Assembly (NCBI GenBank): GCA_028023455.1
Contig: JAQFVV010000946.1
Span: 1-64,000, forward strand
Source: Epiperipatus broadwayi
Taxonomy: Eukaryota; Onychophora; Udeonychophora; Euonychophora; Peripatidae
Reading direction: 5' to 3'
DNA: 64,000 bases
Part shown: one piece after another, positions 48,319 through 60,429 of the stretch
Position numbering within the stretch: the first letter of the stretch is position 1
Layout of the letters: each line of letters opens with the position of its first letter
Position numbers and translations under genes: made by a program
The notes under the pieces: model-generated
What the model was told of the DNA's origin: nothing
Database searches by the model: none
What the model saw: the letters and a program-made list of their open reading frames with translations, nothing else

Positions 48319-49779
48319 TCACAGTGGTCTCTTTCTGGGTTTTTTACAATCTCTTGGAATCCAGTTTAAAATTTCAATTGTCCATCTATTATCATCTCTT
48401 CTAGCAATATGTCCAGCCCAACTCCATTTCAATCTTTTAATTTTTTCAATAAGGTCAGTAACACCTGTTTGTTGTCTTACCCATACATTGCATTTTCGAT
48501 CTCTTCTTGTTACTCCCAACATATATCTCTCCATACTCCTTTGAGTGGTCTGAAGTCTCTGTATTGCTCTTCTATTAAGTGTCCAAGTCTCAGATTCATA
48601 AGTAAGAACTGGTAAAACACATTTGTTAAAAACCATCCTTTTCAAACACATAGGCATATTTCCTTTTAGTATCAAGTTATTTCTACCAAAAGCACTCCAA
48701 CCAAGTTTAATTCTATGATTAATTTCCTCCATTATGTTTCCATCTGTATTAATAATCTGACCAAGGTATTTGTAACTGTTAACTTCTTCTAATTCTTCAT
48801 AATCAATCTTTATTTTCATATTTTGAGTAAATCGATTAAACATTACTTTAGTCTTTTTAACATTTATCTTTAGTCCTACTTTTCTACTTTCATCTGCTAA
48901 CTCCTGCAACATTTCCTGCAGCTCTGAAGCATTATTTGCAAAAACAACTACATCATCTGCAAAATATAAATGACTTAAATACTCTCCATTTACTTTCACT
49001 CCTTTTGTTTCCCATTTTAATCCACAAAATACTTCTTGCAGCACTGCTGTAAAGAGTTTTGGAGATATGGAGTTACCTTGTCTTACACCTTTCTCAATGT
49101 TGATTTTTCTGGTATCATTATGTAATCTAATTGTTGCTGTTGCATTTTTATAAATATTCTTTAAAATATGACAATATCCTGGATCTATACCTTGATGATC
49201 CAATGCTTTAATCACTGAAGAAATGTGTATAGAATCAAATGCCTTTTCATAATCTACAAATCCAAAACATAATGACAACTCATATTCATTTGTCCTTTCT
49301 ATGACTGCTCTCAATACCTGGATATGATCTATTGTACTAAAACCACTTTTAAATCCAGCTTGTTCTCTTGGTTGGTGGAAATCCAAAGTTCTCTGTAGAC
49401 GAGTTGTAATTATCTTGGTAAAAAATTTATATAAAACTGATAAAAGGCTGATAGGTCTGTAATTCCTAATATCTTCTTTATCACCTTTTTTAAATATTAA
49501 TATTATTACTGCATTCTTCCAATTTTCCGGTACATCTTTATCATTTAGACATTTGGTATATAACTTTGCTAAAATTGTTTCTATTTCTTCACCTGCTTCT
49601 TTTAATATATCAATTATAATTCCATCATTTCCTGGAGCCTTTCCTTTCTTCATACATTTAATTGCATGTCTCACTTCTTCATTTAAAATTCTGGGCAATT
49701 CAGAAGATGTAATAGATATAGGAGGTACTTGTTCTTTATTACTATATAATTCTTGATAAAAATCTTCTACCAATTTCAT
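48319..49779 (-). pseudogene. RTE reverse transcriptase segment
   Basis: 486 codons contain the RT domain that copies element RNA at the nicked target. Motifs in order: GKAPGNDGI (46-54), RNYRPISLLSVLYKF (105-119), EQAGFKSGFSTIDHI (139-153), FVDYEKAFDSI (174-184, motif A with the catalytic Asp), GVRQGNSISPKLF (231-243, motif B), LYFADDVVVF (271-280, motif C), KINVKKTKVMF, and SYKYLGQIINTDG. The C-terminal region has ETWTLNRRAIQRLQ and AGHIARRDDNRWT, typical of this LINE group. The frame ends at a stop at 48319; homologous sequence continues in 48294-48190 (CCGEEKLRIGEDGLNLERSS), so the last 40 or so residues are cut off. Confidence 0.92.
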
Positions 49780-50380
49780 GATGTCATCTCTCTTTTTAGT
49801 AATAATTCCATCTTTTTTTCTTATTGCAGATATAAATTCCTACCAACACCACAATGTTGTTTAACATTCTTGAGACTTTTATTTTCTTCTACAGCTTTCC
49901 TTGCTATTTCACAGTTATACTTTCTTATATCATTTTCAACTCTTTTCCGTACCATTTTACAAAATTCGAGATATTCAATTCTTTTTAATACATCATTTTT
50001 GTATATCTTCATATTCCTTCTTTTCTTCATAAATTCTCTAGTCTCAGTATAAATTTTATTAGTCAATTGCTGCTTTTTTCTACCAGCTATGTTTGTTGCA
50101 GTTTTTAAAAGTGTATCAGTTATTTTCATATTAATTTCATTCAAATCTGAATCATGTTCAAAATCTCCTAACACTTGAAACCTATTTGTAAGTTCTAATT
50201 TAAATTCATTAGAATGTTTCTGAAGATTAGGAATATCAACTGTAAATATTGTTTATCTTAATAATTTTTGTCCCTCTAGTTTTACATTAACACGTAACTT
50301 ACACCTTACTAATCGATGATCATTTCCTGTGTTAAATTTATTAAGAACATTACAATCTTGAAATATGTATTTTCTGTTAG
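49780..50380 (-). pseudogene. RTE linker between endonuclease and RT, frame-broken
   Basis: The minus-strand sequence joins the endonuclease to the RT. The end of the endonuclease (ELDYILTNRKY, then TGNDHRLVRCKLR with the catalytic Asp-His pair) is in a different frame from 50381-51070, after a one-base frameshift near 50388. A TAA stop follows near 50250. 50174-49821 gives 117 residues of charged helical linker (DSDLNEINMKITDTLL, RKKQQLTNKIYTE). A second frameshift near 49830 leads into the RT frame (KKDGIITKKRDDIMKLV). Confidence 0.8.
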
Positions 50381-51070
50381 TCAAAATATAATCCAATTCT
50401 GCTGTATCTTCTTTGGATGCTTCCATGTCCATTTCCTTTTAACATTTTTCTCAAAAAATGAATTCATAATATAAAGTTTTTCTTTTTCTGCAAACTCCAC
50501 AAGTCTATGTCCTCTCTCATTTCTATTACCATAACCAAAATTACCTACAGCAATTTCATCTTTCATTTGTCTACCAATTCTAGCATTAAAGTCTCCCATA
50601 ACAATTTTAAAATGTTGTTTACTCTGATCAAAAGCCTTTTGTACATCCATATAAAAATCTTCTACTACTTCATCACTATGAGAATTTGTTGGAGAATAAA
50701 CCTGAATTATCTGCATTTGGTATCTGCTATTAAGTTGTATAACTAATCTTGCCACTCTGTCCGATACACCATCAATATCCCCAATATTGTTCTTCCACTT
50801 TTTATTTATAATGAATACTACTACACTTGTATTTCCAATATGTGTGCCTTTATAATAGAGTATATGTCCACTTTTTAAATCAATTGTTTCTTCTCCTTTT
50901 CTTTTAACTTCACAAAGTCCAATAATGTCCCATTTAATATAAGACAGTTCTTCTAATTCTTGCAATCTTCCTTCACTTGAGAGTGATCTGCAGTTGTAAG
51001 TAACTAAATAAAAAGTCGTCATCAAATGGCAGCCTGGGTCCGCAATCAGAGGATTCTTAGCACCCTCCAC
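50381..51070 (-). pseudogene. RTE AP-type endonuclease segment
   Basis: This is an exonuclease-endonuclease-phosphatase domain that nicks target DNA for target-primed reverse transcription. The probable start is the ATG at 51022 (MTTFYLVTYNCRSLS), where LINE endonucleases of this type usually begin; codons upstream to 51070 are open but lack family similarity. Motifs: TYNCRSLSSEGRLQELEEL, GLCEVKRKGEE (catalytic Glu), IIQVYSPTNSHSDE (catalytic Tyr), MGDFNARIG (Asp and Asn), RKWTWKHP. A frameshift after KKIQQ moves the last part, including the Asp-His motif, to another frame. The GDFNARIG and CEVK style match CFDP2-like RTE endonucleases. Confidence 0.9.
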
Positions 51071-51474
51071 CTTTGGCCACCAATGGCTGCTTGGTTGGTG
51101 ACTTTACAGCCTCCTGGGAATAAGGGCCATGCTTTATTTTTGTCTGTCATAATTGTATATATGTATTGGAAAAATATTTATCATTTACACAAACATTCAT
51201 TCTGCCTTATCAGGCACTGAGAAGAAAGACCATGGTGTTTCTTGATCTTAAACTCAGAGGTAAAAAGCCAATAAACTCACCACGCTGGCTAATGCATGTT
51301 GGTGAGCAGCCCATCCATGTTTGTATACTATATGAATAATCACATAGTAATAACAGCTGCAACGACAAGAACGTATGGAGTGGACATTAGGAATTTGCCC
51401 TGCTCGGTTCCTTTAAGGCCTCCAAGAGGAATCAAAGGGTCTCCTTTCAGTTAATAGCAAACTCCTTTCTGCTA

Positions 51475-51476
<2 letters not shown>
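51071..51476 (-). other. 5' region of the RTE LINE
   Basis: This is a less AT-rich segment upstream of the endonuclease on the minus strand, ending at GGTAGCAG next to (AT)n. It would contain the internal promoter of the LINE. A + frame here (51026-51220) is antisense and not a gene. Confidence 0.65.
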
Positions 51477-51508
<32 letters not shown>

Positions 51509-51514
51509 TAGCAG
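51469..51514. repeat. (AT)n array inside a palindrome
   Basis: CTGCTACC on the left and GGTAGCAG on the right bound about 15 AT units, so the block is a perfect inverted repeat around an AT core. The left arm is the 5' end of the RTE LINE. Confidence 0.9.
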
Positions 51515-54240
51515 CTATGTTTAAAATCAAATAATCATTCTAAATGTGAGTTATGTAGCTTTGCTAACCAGTAATGCAAACTGATCTCTGAAACTTTCCC
51601 TTGCACACGATTTTTTAATCTATATATTTAACAACTTGAGATGCAGATCTTTATCTATTCCTGCAGCAAACTCTTTTTTTGGATAGATATCATTGCATTG
51701 TTCAATTGTAATTTTCCTTGTAATTTATTTTCACTTACGTTTTTCTAATGAAAGCAGATCAATATTGCATCTCTTATGAACAATTTAAGGAATATTTATT
51801 ATGACTATAATCAATACATGACTGTATTGCTCTTAACTAATCAATCATTTCTAAATGTTCTTATGGTTTTGCATTTTAGTCTTTAAATTTCTTTTTTTTA
51901 TAAACTCCAAATTCATGTTATTATTTTGCCATTGGAGAAAATTTAAACAAAATGCAACGAATTTAACTTTAATAAAAAACTTCTAATATTAGATTCATTT
52001 GCAAAAAAAATAGCTAAGATAACTTATTTTAGTGAAGTCATCCATATTCATTTCAGCAAGTTACTTGTTATAAAAATTTAATATGATAAGTTTGAAAATC
52101 AAAATTAACATTTTTAGAGTTAAATAGGTATTAAAATTTAATGTGTGTAAGTGGTTGAATTCTAGAAAACAAACATGATGCTTTGTACCAAGATAATTGG
52201 GATAACTCCAATTTTAATATTGATACATTATAGATTTGTCAGAATTACCTGTCACATTATGACTCCTATCTATAACATAATATACCAAATAATATTATTT
52301 TGCATATGTATTGTAAAAGATGGCTTACAACCAGCCTTCACACCTTTTCCAATTTCTTTCCCAATGTTATGAATTCAGAACAAGTGGTAGACAAATAAAA
52401 TACCTTATATACTTGCTTATATACATATATAAACACATGTAGACTGATATGTTTCAGAAATTAATTGTTTTTTTATCTATAGTGAGAAAGCAAACAAATT
52501 TGCTATACACATGAAATATATATGCATATAAACTAATATGTTTGTCTATTGGTAGAAATTAATTGTTTATTTTTTATTTTTTATTCATTAATATCATTAA
52601 TTAAAAATACTAATTGACTGACTTATAAGACAAATAAAAGATTAAAATTTACATGAGGTCAAAATTGTTGTATAAATGACTGAGTTTTAAATAGTAAAAA
52701 AATAATGATAAAAATAATATTTTATAAATTGATTTTAATTATCAAGTTGTAATAATAGGTTTTTTTAGCAAGCATGTGACAAAACAGCATTTCTCTGGAC
52801 TGAAAAATGTACAATTAAATTGACAGAGTAGTAGCATTCTTGACTTGAAAATCAGGAATTGAACAGACAGCAGAAAAAGTTAAGTTTTTATTTCTTTTAA
52901 AAAAAGAAAAAAAACTTTTTGCCTTTTAAATAAAATATTAACATTTTAATATTTATAGTTTCAAGAAATTGAACTTTAATTTAAGATTGGCAGGAATGAA
53001 TTAGTGACTTAAGTTATTCTGCAAGCTAAATTTCATTATAATAGAAATAATGCAAAGGAAATCTGAAACTATTAAAAATTAACTGTTGTCTTTAAAAGCT
53101 ATTTTTATATATAATTAAGCCAAGTTATAAATAATAGTTTATAAAAGGAATCAGTACAATGTATTTGGGGTAAAAACAGTGTTGTGAGACTTTCCAGCTA
53201 ACTTCTATGTCATTAGGAAATTATGGAATTATGAAATTATAAAATTTTTCAGCAGAATGTCTATCTTAAGAACACTGGTGTACTGCCATCTTCCATGGAT
53301 TCATATGGTCAGAAAAGATATTTCATATGCATTTGTTTCAATCAAGGAGCATGAGATATATAAATAATAACAGAGTTGCCATGGATAGTGACATTTTTTA
53401 GACTGAATGCTTGCTTTACTCAAGATAAATTATATATCTTATTCATGTGATGAGTTTTTTTTTGCTTTTGTCATTTTTATTTAAAAGTTTATATATTGAA
53501 ATTTTTTTTATTGTGTATTTAAAATTCGTTTTTCAAATTTGATCACCTACAATTTAAAAGTGGAGCAGTAGATGGATAGATATCATATGTTGAAATATTG
53601 TAAAAAAGGAATCCACTACCATTAATATGTATTATTTTTTTTGTAATAAAAGTAAATTTTCAGATTCCTCTCAACATTGATCCATCAAGATGACCTCATC
53701 TCAAGTAAGGTTTTGTTATATATTTAATATTAAGAGTAAGACTTTAGGACAATAAGACTAAATCATCTACTAACATTTACTTGCAATTTTGTTTTATTCT
53801 GAATGCACAAATAACCCACTGAGTAAATGGTCTTTAGCTGTCATTAATTTCTACCATGACATATATCCACATATAAATAAATGGGAGTGGGTCAGTTATA
53901 ATTATAATATATTTACCCTAGCCTAAAATTATTATAATAATTATTTTAATGGGGCAGTTTTATAATTAGAGAACTTCCACTGTGTTTTTCTTTATTTTGT
54001 TTTATGTACATATTTAATGAATTATATAATATTATTTTGTATATAATATACTTCAAATTATTTTGTTTCTGTTGTATGAAGTCATCAAGATGATAGAAAA
54101 ACCATTCTTGATAATCGAATATTTATTTATTTTATTATTTTTGTTTGTAAATATTTATTTTATATGTTGTTAATAAATTAAGTTGTTTAAATCAATCTGA
54201 TCTCTGTTTTATCATCATCATCATCACTGTGCATTGATAC
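51515..54240. other. Unassigned intron stretch
   Basis: This is AT-rich sequence with no recognised gene or element; the frame 52175-52372 is unrecognised. A (ATC)n run lies at 54214-54226. Confidence 0.45.
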
Positions 54241-54389
54241 CATTAGATGTTGATCATCATCATCATATTATGAATTTACACTATTAAAGGTTTGATAATC
54301 CTTGCTCTTATAAAGAATTGATCATCTTCAGTATTTTTCTACATCTATGCTTATATATAGGCATATTTGGTTTATAATTGAGTAAGTCC

Positions 54390-54840
54390 ATCTCTGAAGA
54401 GAGCTGACTGCAAGAACTCCCTGAGTCCAAATTCCGTGGTATAATGGGGCCTAAAAAGGGAGGTGTAATGAATATGCACTGGTCTAAGTTATATTGAAAT
54501 TTTGTTAGTAAATTATAAGTTAGTATATTGAAAGTAGATGTGACTTGGAACTGGACATTGCATTGTGACATCTTTAGCATCCTATTCGAAGGCCTAGGTC
54601 TGACAGTAGTGAGATCCATTCCCTTTGTTAGATGCCATTCTTGATTCAGTAACATCTGATGTGCCCAAATGTGTCATTGAGTCATGAATTTTGGATATGA
54701 CTTGTTGTAGGTTGGTTGCCACATTTCATCCAAATCATCCATCTACTTAGTCATATTCATGTCATCGTATGGTGTATCTTGTGGTTCCAGGGTATCTGGC
54801 ATAGCGAGTTCCGTTATAGTATAATTCAAAATATTTTAAT
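54390..54840 (+). mobile_element. Possible LTR-element remnant: pol end, polypurine tract, LTR start
   Basis: A + frame reads LQELPESKFRGIMGPKKGGV, and its DNA ends in AAAAAGGGAGG directly before TGTAATGAATATGC, a form that LTR elements use where pol runs into the polypurine tract and a TG-starting LTR. The sequence to about 54840 is less AT-rich than its surroundings and could be part of that LTR. No second LTR or end was found. A minus frame at 54308-54655 overlaps and is not supported. Confidence 0.35.
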
Positions 54841-55634
54841 AACAACATAAATATTGTATAAAAATTCGATAATTACTAGACTACTAAACTTTACATGTAA
54901 CAATATTCTTATTTTCATTATTTTTTGATATTATTTATTATTTATATCTAAACTGCGATAAAATCCATTCACACCCACAATCTACTTTTAATTAGCATCG
55001 TTGGAATATACTATACATCAAGAAATAAAAAATGGAAGTATCATGTTACACTTTTTTATAAAAAAGTTCTCAATATCAAAATTATTTAACAGTTTTGAAA
55101 ATATTCAAAGTAATTGCCTACGATTTTTTGCCAGTAAACTTTATGAAAGATTCACACAGCTAAATAATTATTAGCATAATGATTACTAAGAAATGCATAC
55201 TGTATCTACCATAAAAAAAAGAGAAAAAGTGAAAATATAATATTTTTAATGTAATTATAAGTCATAAATGCAAGTTAGTATAACATCGATTAAATAAATT
55301 AGTTTACATTACTTTTGGGTGTGAACTGAATACAGCGATTTCCCAATAATTGGACAGTCATATAAAGTTTTTACATACGTCTTTATCAGAGTGATTTGGT
55401 AGCATGTGAATATAGATAAAAAAAAATTATATCAGAATTAAAAGTTTTTAAATGTTAAATTGAGAAGAACATGCATAAATATAAAATATTTTTATTTATT
55501 ATAAAAATAAAATAAGTATTTTATTTGTGATAGTGAACGGAATACTATTGTATTAAGTGTTCAGATACTTTTTCTTAATTGTCTAAAAAATATAAGATAA
55601 AAAAAATTGAAGAATTATAATCTTCTAAATTCAA
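54841..55634. other. Unassigned intron stretch
   Basis: This is AT-rich sequence with no supported feature. Confidence 0.5.
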
Positions 55635-55649
55635 AGCAAAATAACAATA

Positions 55650-55757
55650 GTCAAGCATTAGTAGTCGAGAGATCAGCGACAGCCGCTTTACAAGCAGTTG
55701 TCCCCGGTTAGCGGGTTCGCTTCCCGGCTGATGCTATGACACACGAGAAAAAAAAAC
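55650..55757 (+). mobile_element. tRNA-derived SINE with 15-bp target duplication
   Basis: The element reads GTCAAGCATTAGTAGTCGAG at its head, has a pol III B box GGTTCGCTTCC at 55714-55724, then CTGATGCTATGACACACGAG and an A-rich tail. AGCAAAATAACAATA occurs at 55635-55649 and again at 55758-55772, a perfect 15-bp duplication. It matches the minus-strand copy at 45311-45422. The A box is degraded. Its partner LINE is probably one with an endonuclease like the RTE element here, which is an inference. Confidence 0.88.
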
Positions 55758-55772
55758 AGCAAAATAACAATA

Positions 55773-56238
55773 ACAGTTAAATGTGATCAAAAAATCAGCC
55801 TGTTTATAAATATTGTAGCTTTCTCATTATTTTTTGGAAAGTTATGAAAATAAGCTAGATTGAATATTAGAATTTATAATTGCTTCAGCTAAAAAAGCAA
55901 ATGAATGACTACCACCAGATAATTTTCTTAAAGTTTATTAGAGATAGTTGTGTTAAATATTTTTTAAACAACTAGGCTCTCCAGTCATTTTAAACTTAAA
56001 CTAATACCTATATTATTTTTAAAATATTTGAAGATCTTCCTACATTGCTTAACAATAACTACTCATTTACAAAGTTCTATTACGTCTATTTATTATAAAA
56101 ACAAATTTTGTTATGCTACTTTTTTAATTATTATTTTCATATTCTTCTTGATAGACATGTTTTTATTAATTTGTATTAGATTGCATACTTAATTTATTTT
56201 ATTATTTATGATTTATATTAATTTATTACTTTTTTAAG
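55773..56238 (+). other. End of the 42.7-kb intron
   Basis: This is AT-rich sequence leading to the acceptor tttttaag at 56238. No further feature is seen. Confidence 0.7.
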
Positions 56239-56441
56239 AAAATGGATCGAGTTCAGATACCTGTTCTCCTATATATGCTGGTACAAGAGCATTTTCAGAA
56301 TCAGAATCATATTCCATGTCTCGATTTATATATGCTATGAGAAATAAAATGAAAATTTATTTATCTCTACATGCCTTTTCTCAGTATTGGTTATTACCTT
56401 GGAGTTATTCAATCAACAAACCTCATGATCATGATGAAATT
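56239..56441 (+). CDS. Carboxypeptidase exon: third zinc ligand
   Basis: This exon encodes 67 codons after two bases that complete a Glu codon. NGSSSDTCSPIYAGT contains the partner cysteine (Cys161 equivalent); AFSESES matches the conserved FSExE segment. YLSLHAFSQYWLLPWSY contains the third zinc-binding histidine (His196 equivalent). Residue 198 is Phe here rather than the usual Tyr (HAFSQ instead of HSYSQ), and Ser197 is Ala; both are conservative and lie beside the active site. The exon ends PHDHDEI|gtaaga in phase 0. The acceptor is tttttaag|AA. It lies 42.7 kb after the preceding exon. Confidence 0.95.
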
Positions 56442-59400
56442 GTAAGATTTATTAATAAAATTTAAAAAGCTTTATAGTAAACAAATAAATAAATATAATC
56501 ATTAATTAATATTTTTGACCGGAAGACTAAGATATTATAACTCTGAGGAAATCTTCTAGTTAAAGAAAATTGGTCTATTTTCAATTATTTCTGAGGATAG
56601 TGCACTTCCAATGTAGTTTTTATATGACAAATGACACAGGATAGTTTATTAGGCTTTGTAATAAGTTATCCAATTTTTGCTTTATTTCAATTTAGAACGA
56701 TATTTCAACACACATTTTGAATGAATAATTAATCGCTACTCCCTTATTTTTTTTCCAAATCGTTTTTCTATTTGTGTAAAAAGAGATTATTTGAAAAATT
56801 AGAGGTATTGTTCATTATTCCAAAATATATGAAGAATTAAATATTAGAATTTGAATTCAAACAGAATATAAATTTTATTTTCAAAATCTAATAGACTGAA
56901 CAATGTCAGAATATAATATAAAAATAAAAAAAATTGTATTATATATGAAAATAATGGAGAAAAGACAATCGTTGAAAAATTAAAATATTTCCTTCAGAGC
57001 TCAAACCTTGATATTATAAATAAAATATTTCTAATTAATGATTATATTTTATTATATATGATTAATAAATTCACAAAACATATAAAATACATAATTTCGA
57101 TTGCCTAATCATATTCGTTATCATCTTAACACAAGTAAATTGAAAATCATGTATTACCACAAAGTTGATGGAGTTTAAGAAAATGAAATGATAAAAAAAT
57201 AATAAAATTAAGCCATATGTATTAATGAGAATTGTTATATATTGACTAAAAACTCTTTACTCTTAATATATGAAAATAATAGAGTTGCATAAGGGTATAC
57301 GGATAGACTTAGTCAATAATAAAAGACATTAAAAATTCACTCTAGAAAAAATAGTAAGCAAAGTAATAAAAATTATGCAAAATTGATAATAATATATTCT
57401 AATTTGCAAAGATGTAAAAAGAAAAATAATTATGCATATTAGATAAAGCAAAATGAAACTTCCAATCTAGATATGTGTGAGCAGTACTTTACATAGTGTG
57501 CAGTGTAATTAGTGTCATGCTTGTAGCACAGCAATGCTTGAATGACTTAATATGCTAAATATTGCATATAGTGAAGAAATATTTACTAAGGCAATAAACC
57601 TAAAGCATGTGCGGTTGAAAATTCGAAGGTAGCGACCTCTACAGGTCTTAACCACAAGCTTACACATTGGAAGAAAAGAGGGATTAACTGTGCAGAATAA
57701 AATACAGTGAAACAAAATGCAGCATTATAAAACAACACTATAAAGAACTGTGCATACAAAGACTATACATAAAAACAGTATAAGTTAGCACAATTGCGGA
57801 TGAAAGACAAGAAGATTACCTAATTGTATTTTCAAGTTTATTTAATGCAAAACAATCAGAAGGCAGTTGAAGTACTAACATTTACTACTATTATATATTT
57901 AGAGTAATAAACTCTTTATTAAGTTTAAATTTGCATTTTAGTTTCAACAAAATTATTAAGTGTACAGCTGGCTTAATTAAATCTGGCCCCTGTACACATC
58001 AGGAATTTAATTTATTAAACCAGGAAGGAGCGAATTTAAAAATGCAATAAATGCGCAGTGATTTTCGATTTTAGTTACATTAAATTAATAATAACTATAA
58101 TTATATAATTAAAAATAATTATTTTATATATTTTACAAATTTATTGATTAAAATTTTTAATCAAAGTTTACATATGTACATGAATATGCATAAATGCATA
58201 TTATTTTTTAATTAACTTTATATTTATTTTTTGTATGAGTAAATGTGTTTATGAGTAAAATTCATAACATTTCTTTACTTAAAACAGGCAAAACTCATTA
58301 TGGTGGTCATGTGATTTCTTTACTTTTTAAAAAAATGAAATAGTAAATACTTTGTAATTATTTATGTGATGATATGGAACATAATAAACTTCAAATAATT
58401 TTACCATCAAAAATATTGATGTATAACAATAACTTTTAAGTTATCCATGATGAATATAATTATATATACTTTATTTGCTTTCAGACAAAAAAATTCCCAT
58501 TCATTATATAATTTCACACTAAATAACAAACCCTTACTTTTAGAATAGCTTTACCAATTGTAAAAAGTTCACCAAAATTTTCATTTTTTATGATAGTTCA
58601 TAAACTATTACTAATACTATTACTATTATTAATACTAATAGTAATAATAAACTAAAATTATTTATTTTTAAAAATAAACCGAACTGCAATCAATTGTAAA
58701 TATTAACAATACATTATTAAAATTTATTAAGTTTTTCAACTATTTAATTTTTTTTCCTTTGCAAAATTCTATAAGTTAAAGATTTATCACTATCAAATGA
58801 CAAATATAATAAGCATTGATAATTTAAAAAAAAGATGGTAAAGATAATGTTACATCTTTTTAAAGACATTTACTACTTTAAATATTTTTTAAATGTTTTT
58901 AAAAAGTATTCCAAAAATTATTATTTTGCAAAAGATTCCAATTACTATATAATGACTTTTTATTTTATTTTATTAGCTGGGTTTTTCATAATAATCCAAG
59001 TTTATTTTTTATTTATGCACTAAATTGCACTTTGAGAAATATTAACATAATGTTTTAAAAATTAATTTATCTGAAAGACTACAGGAAAAGCATTGGAAGT
59101 GAAAATATTACTGGAGAAAAACAAAAATTAGTAATCAATTAACTGAAAACAAAATCTACTTAAGCTGAGAATACATTTGAGAAAAACTGAAAACTCTGAA
59201 GCAGTACTACTTTATTTTTTTAAATTTTTGTTTAATATGTTTAAAAAAATACAAAAATAGACATAAATTTAGTTCTAGTGTAATTCTCTAAGCCATCTTT
59301 GAAGGGTTTATTATCTGAAACTGATTATAAATATTTTTGAAATCACTTACTAAAAAGACTTTTCATCTTTATAAGTATATCTCTTTGATCCACTTATAAA

Positions 59401-60420
59401 CAAATAGAAAAAAATTTCTTCTTATTGAAATACTAAAACAATAAAAATAAACATTGAACAATATATTTTATAATTTGAGAAATTATAAAGCTTACTTAGT
59501 AACTTTACTGGATAAAATACACTAAATAATGAACTTGCAGAAGCACTTTTATTTACTACTACACAAGCTTTTTAACTTATTTCCTTATGAAATGGACATA
59601 ATTAACTTTCACAATGCACTATTTTACATTATGTTCCAAGCATCATTAATATTTACATTAGCATTTAATCTATTACACAAATTTACTTCTTCTGTTAATA
59701 AAGATAACCATTTTTATTCTTCTTTAAATTATTGTTTTTTTTTTTTATATAATATTTTAACTTTAAATCAAATGCAAGTTGTCCAATCATAAATACTGAT
59801 GCTTGAGCATTAATTATTTTGTAAGCTTAAATTCTCTTATATAATAATTAATGCTCTTTAAATCTCTTTTTCAGTGAGCACTGAGATTTACCAGCACATG
59901 AAATTCCAAAAAGTCAAACATAAGATGGCAACATTGTAATATTTATAACAAATATCTTTTATTACATTATTATGTTTTGCATTACAGATTATTTCAAATT
60001 ATTTTTTATTTTTATTAATATTAAGATTATTTAACTTTCTTCTAAAAATTTTATCACTGGTCTAATACATCCAATATCACATCCATTGACATTATTTTCT
60101 GTGCATAATGTCTAATACTTTCATTCTTATCACTTGTATATAGATGTAAGATTTTCATTCTTATCACTTATATATTTGGCTAATTTAATAATTTCTAACC
60201 AAAAATTGTCTTAAACCATTCAACCAATTTATAAATAAAAAAGTTTAAGAATTAGGGTATGTTTATACTCTAGTTCCAATATGATTTAGAGCATCTTAAA
60301 ACCACTTTTAAATAAAATGTTCTTCAAATTTTTTTACAATTATATCCAAACATTTTATTATTTTTATTTTTTTTTTATTTTTCATCATTTATTTCAAATT
60401 ATTTTATTTATTTAAAATTT
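56442..60420 (+). other. First part of the 6.9-kb intron
   Basis: This is AT-rich sequence with one copy of the GACCTCTACAGGTC repeat (57628-57685) and a complementary TACTAT/ATAGTA stretch at 58608-58652. Frames at 57515-57715, 58835-59023 and 59529-59792 are unrecognised AT-rich frames. Confidence 0.6.
57628..57685 (+). repeat. Interspersed repeat copy 2 (GACCTCTACAGGTC family)
   Basis: It shares AGCGACCTCTACAGGTCTTA, CCACAAGCTTAC and TTGGAAGAAAAGAG with 3183-3241. Similarity appears to extend about 30 bp upstream (GCATGTGCGG... AATTCGAAGGTAG). Confidence 0.7.
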
Positions 60421-60429
60421 CTTTCAATT

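Larger units (their letters stand above)
48162..51476 (-). mobile_element. Nearly full-length RTE-type LINE
   Basis: This is a 3.3-kb non-LTR retrotransposon on the minus strand: a 5' region of about 0.45 kb, an endonuclease, a linker, reverse transcriptase, a C-terminal tail and a 3' end of (GAT)n leading into (AT)n (48162-48200). The endonuclease resembles the CFDP2-like type found in RTE/BovB elements. The coding frame is broken by at least two frameshifts and one stop, so this copy is inactive but recent enough to read nearly end to end. Its 5' edge GGTAGCAG abuts an (AT)n array. The RTE clade assignment is from motif style and length; a related clade cannot be excluded. Confidence 0.9.

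Noticed and set aside
49553-50052. Plus-strand frames inside the RTE LINE (also 48409-48615, 50507-50746)
   Set aside because: They are antisense shadows of the endonuclease and RT frames.
54308-54655. Minus-strand frame of 115 codons as a gene
   Set aside because: No family similarity is recognised; the + strand shows a more plausible LTR-element boundary in the same place.
55650-55757. A functional tRNA gene
   Set aside because: The B box is good but the A box and stems are degraded; it has an A-rich tail and a 15-bp target duplication, so it is a SINE.
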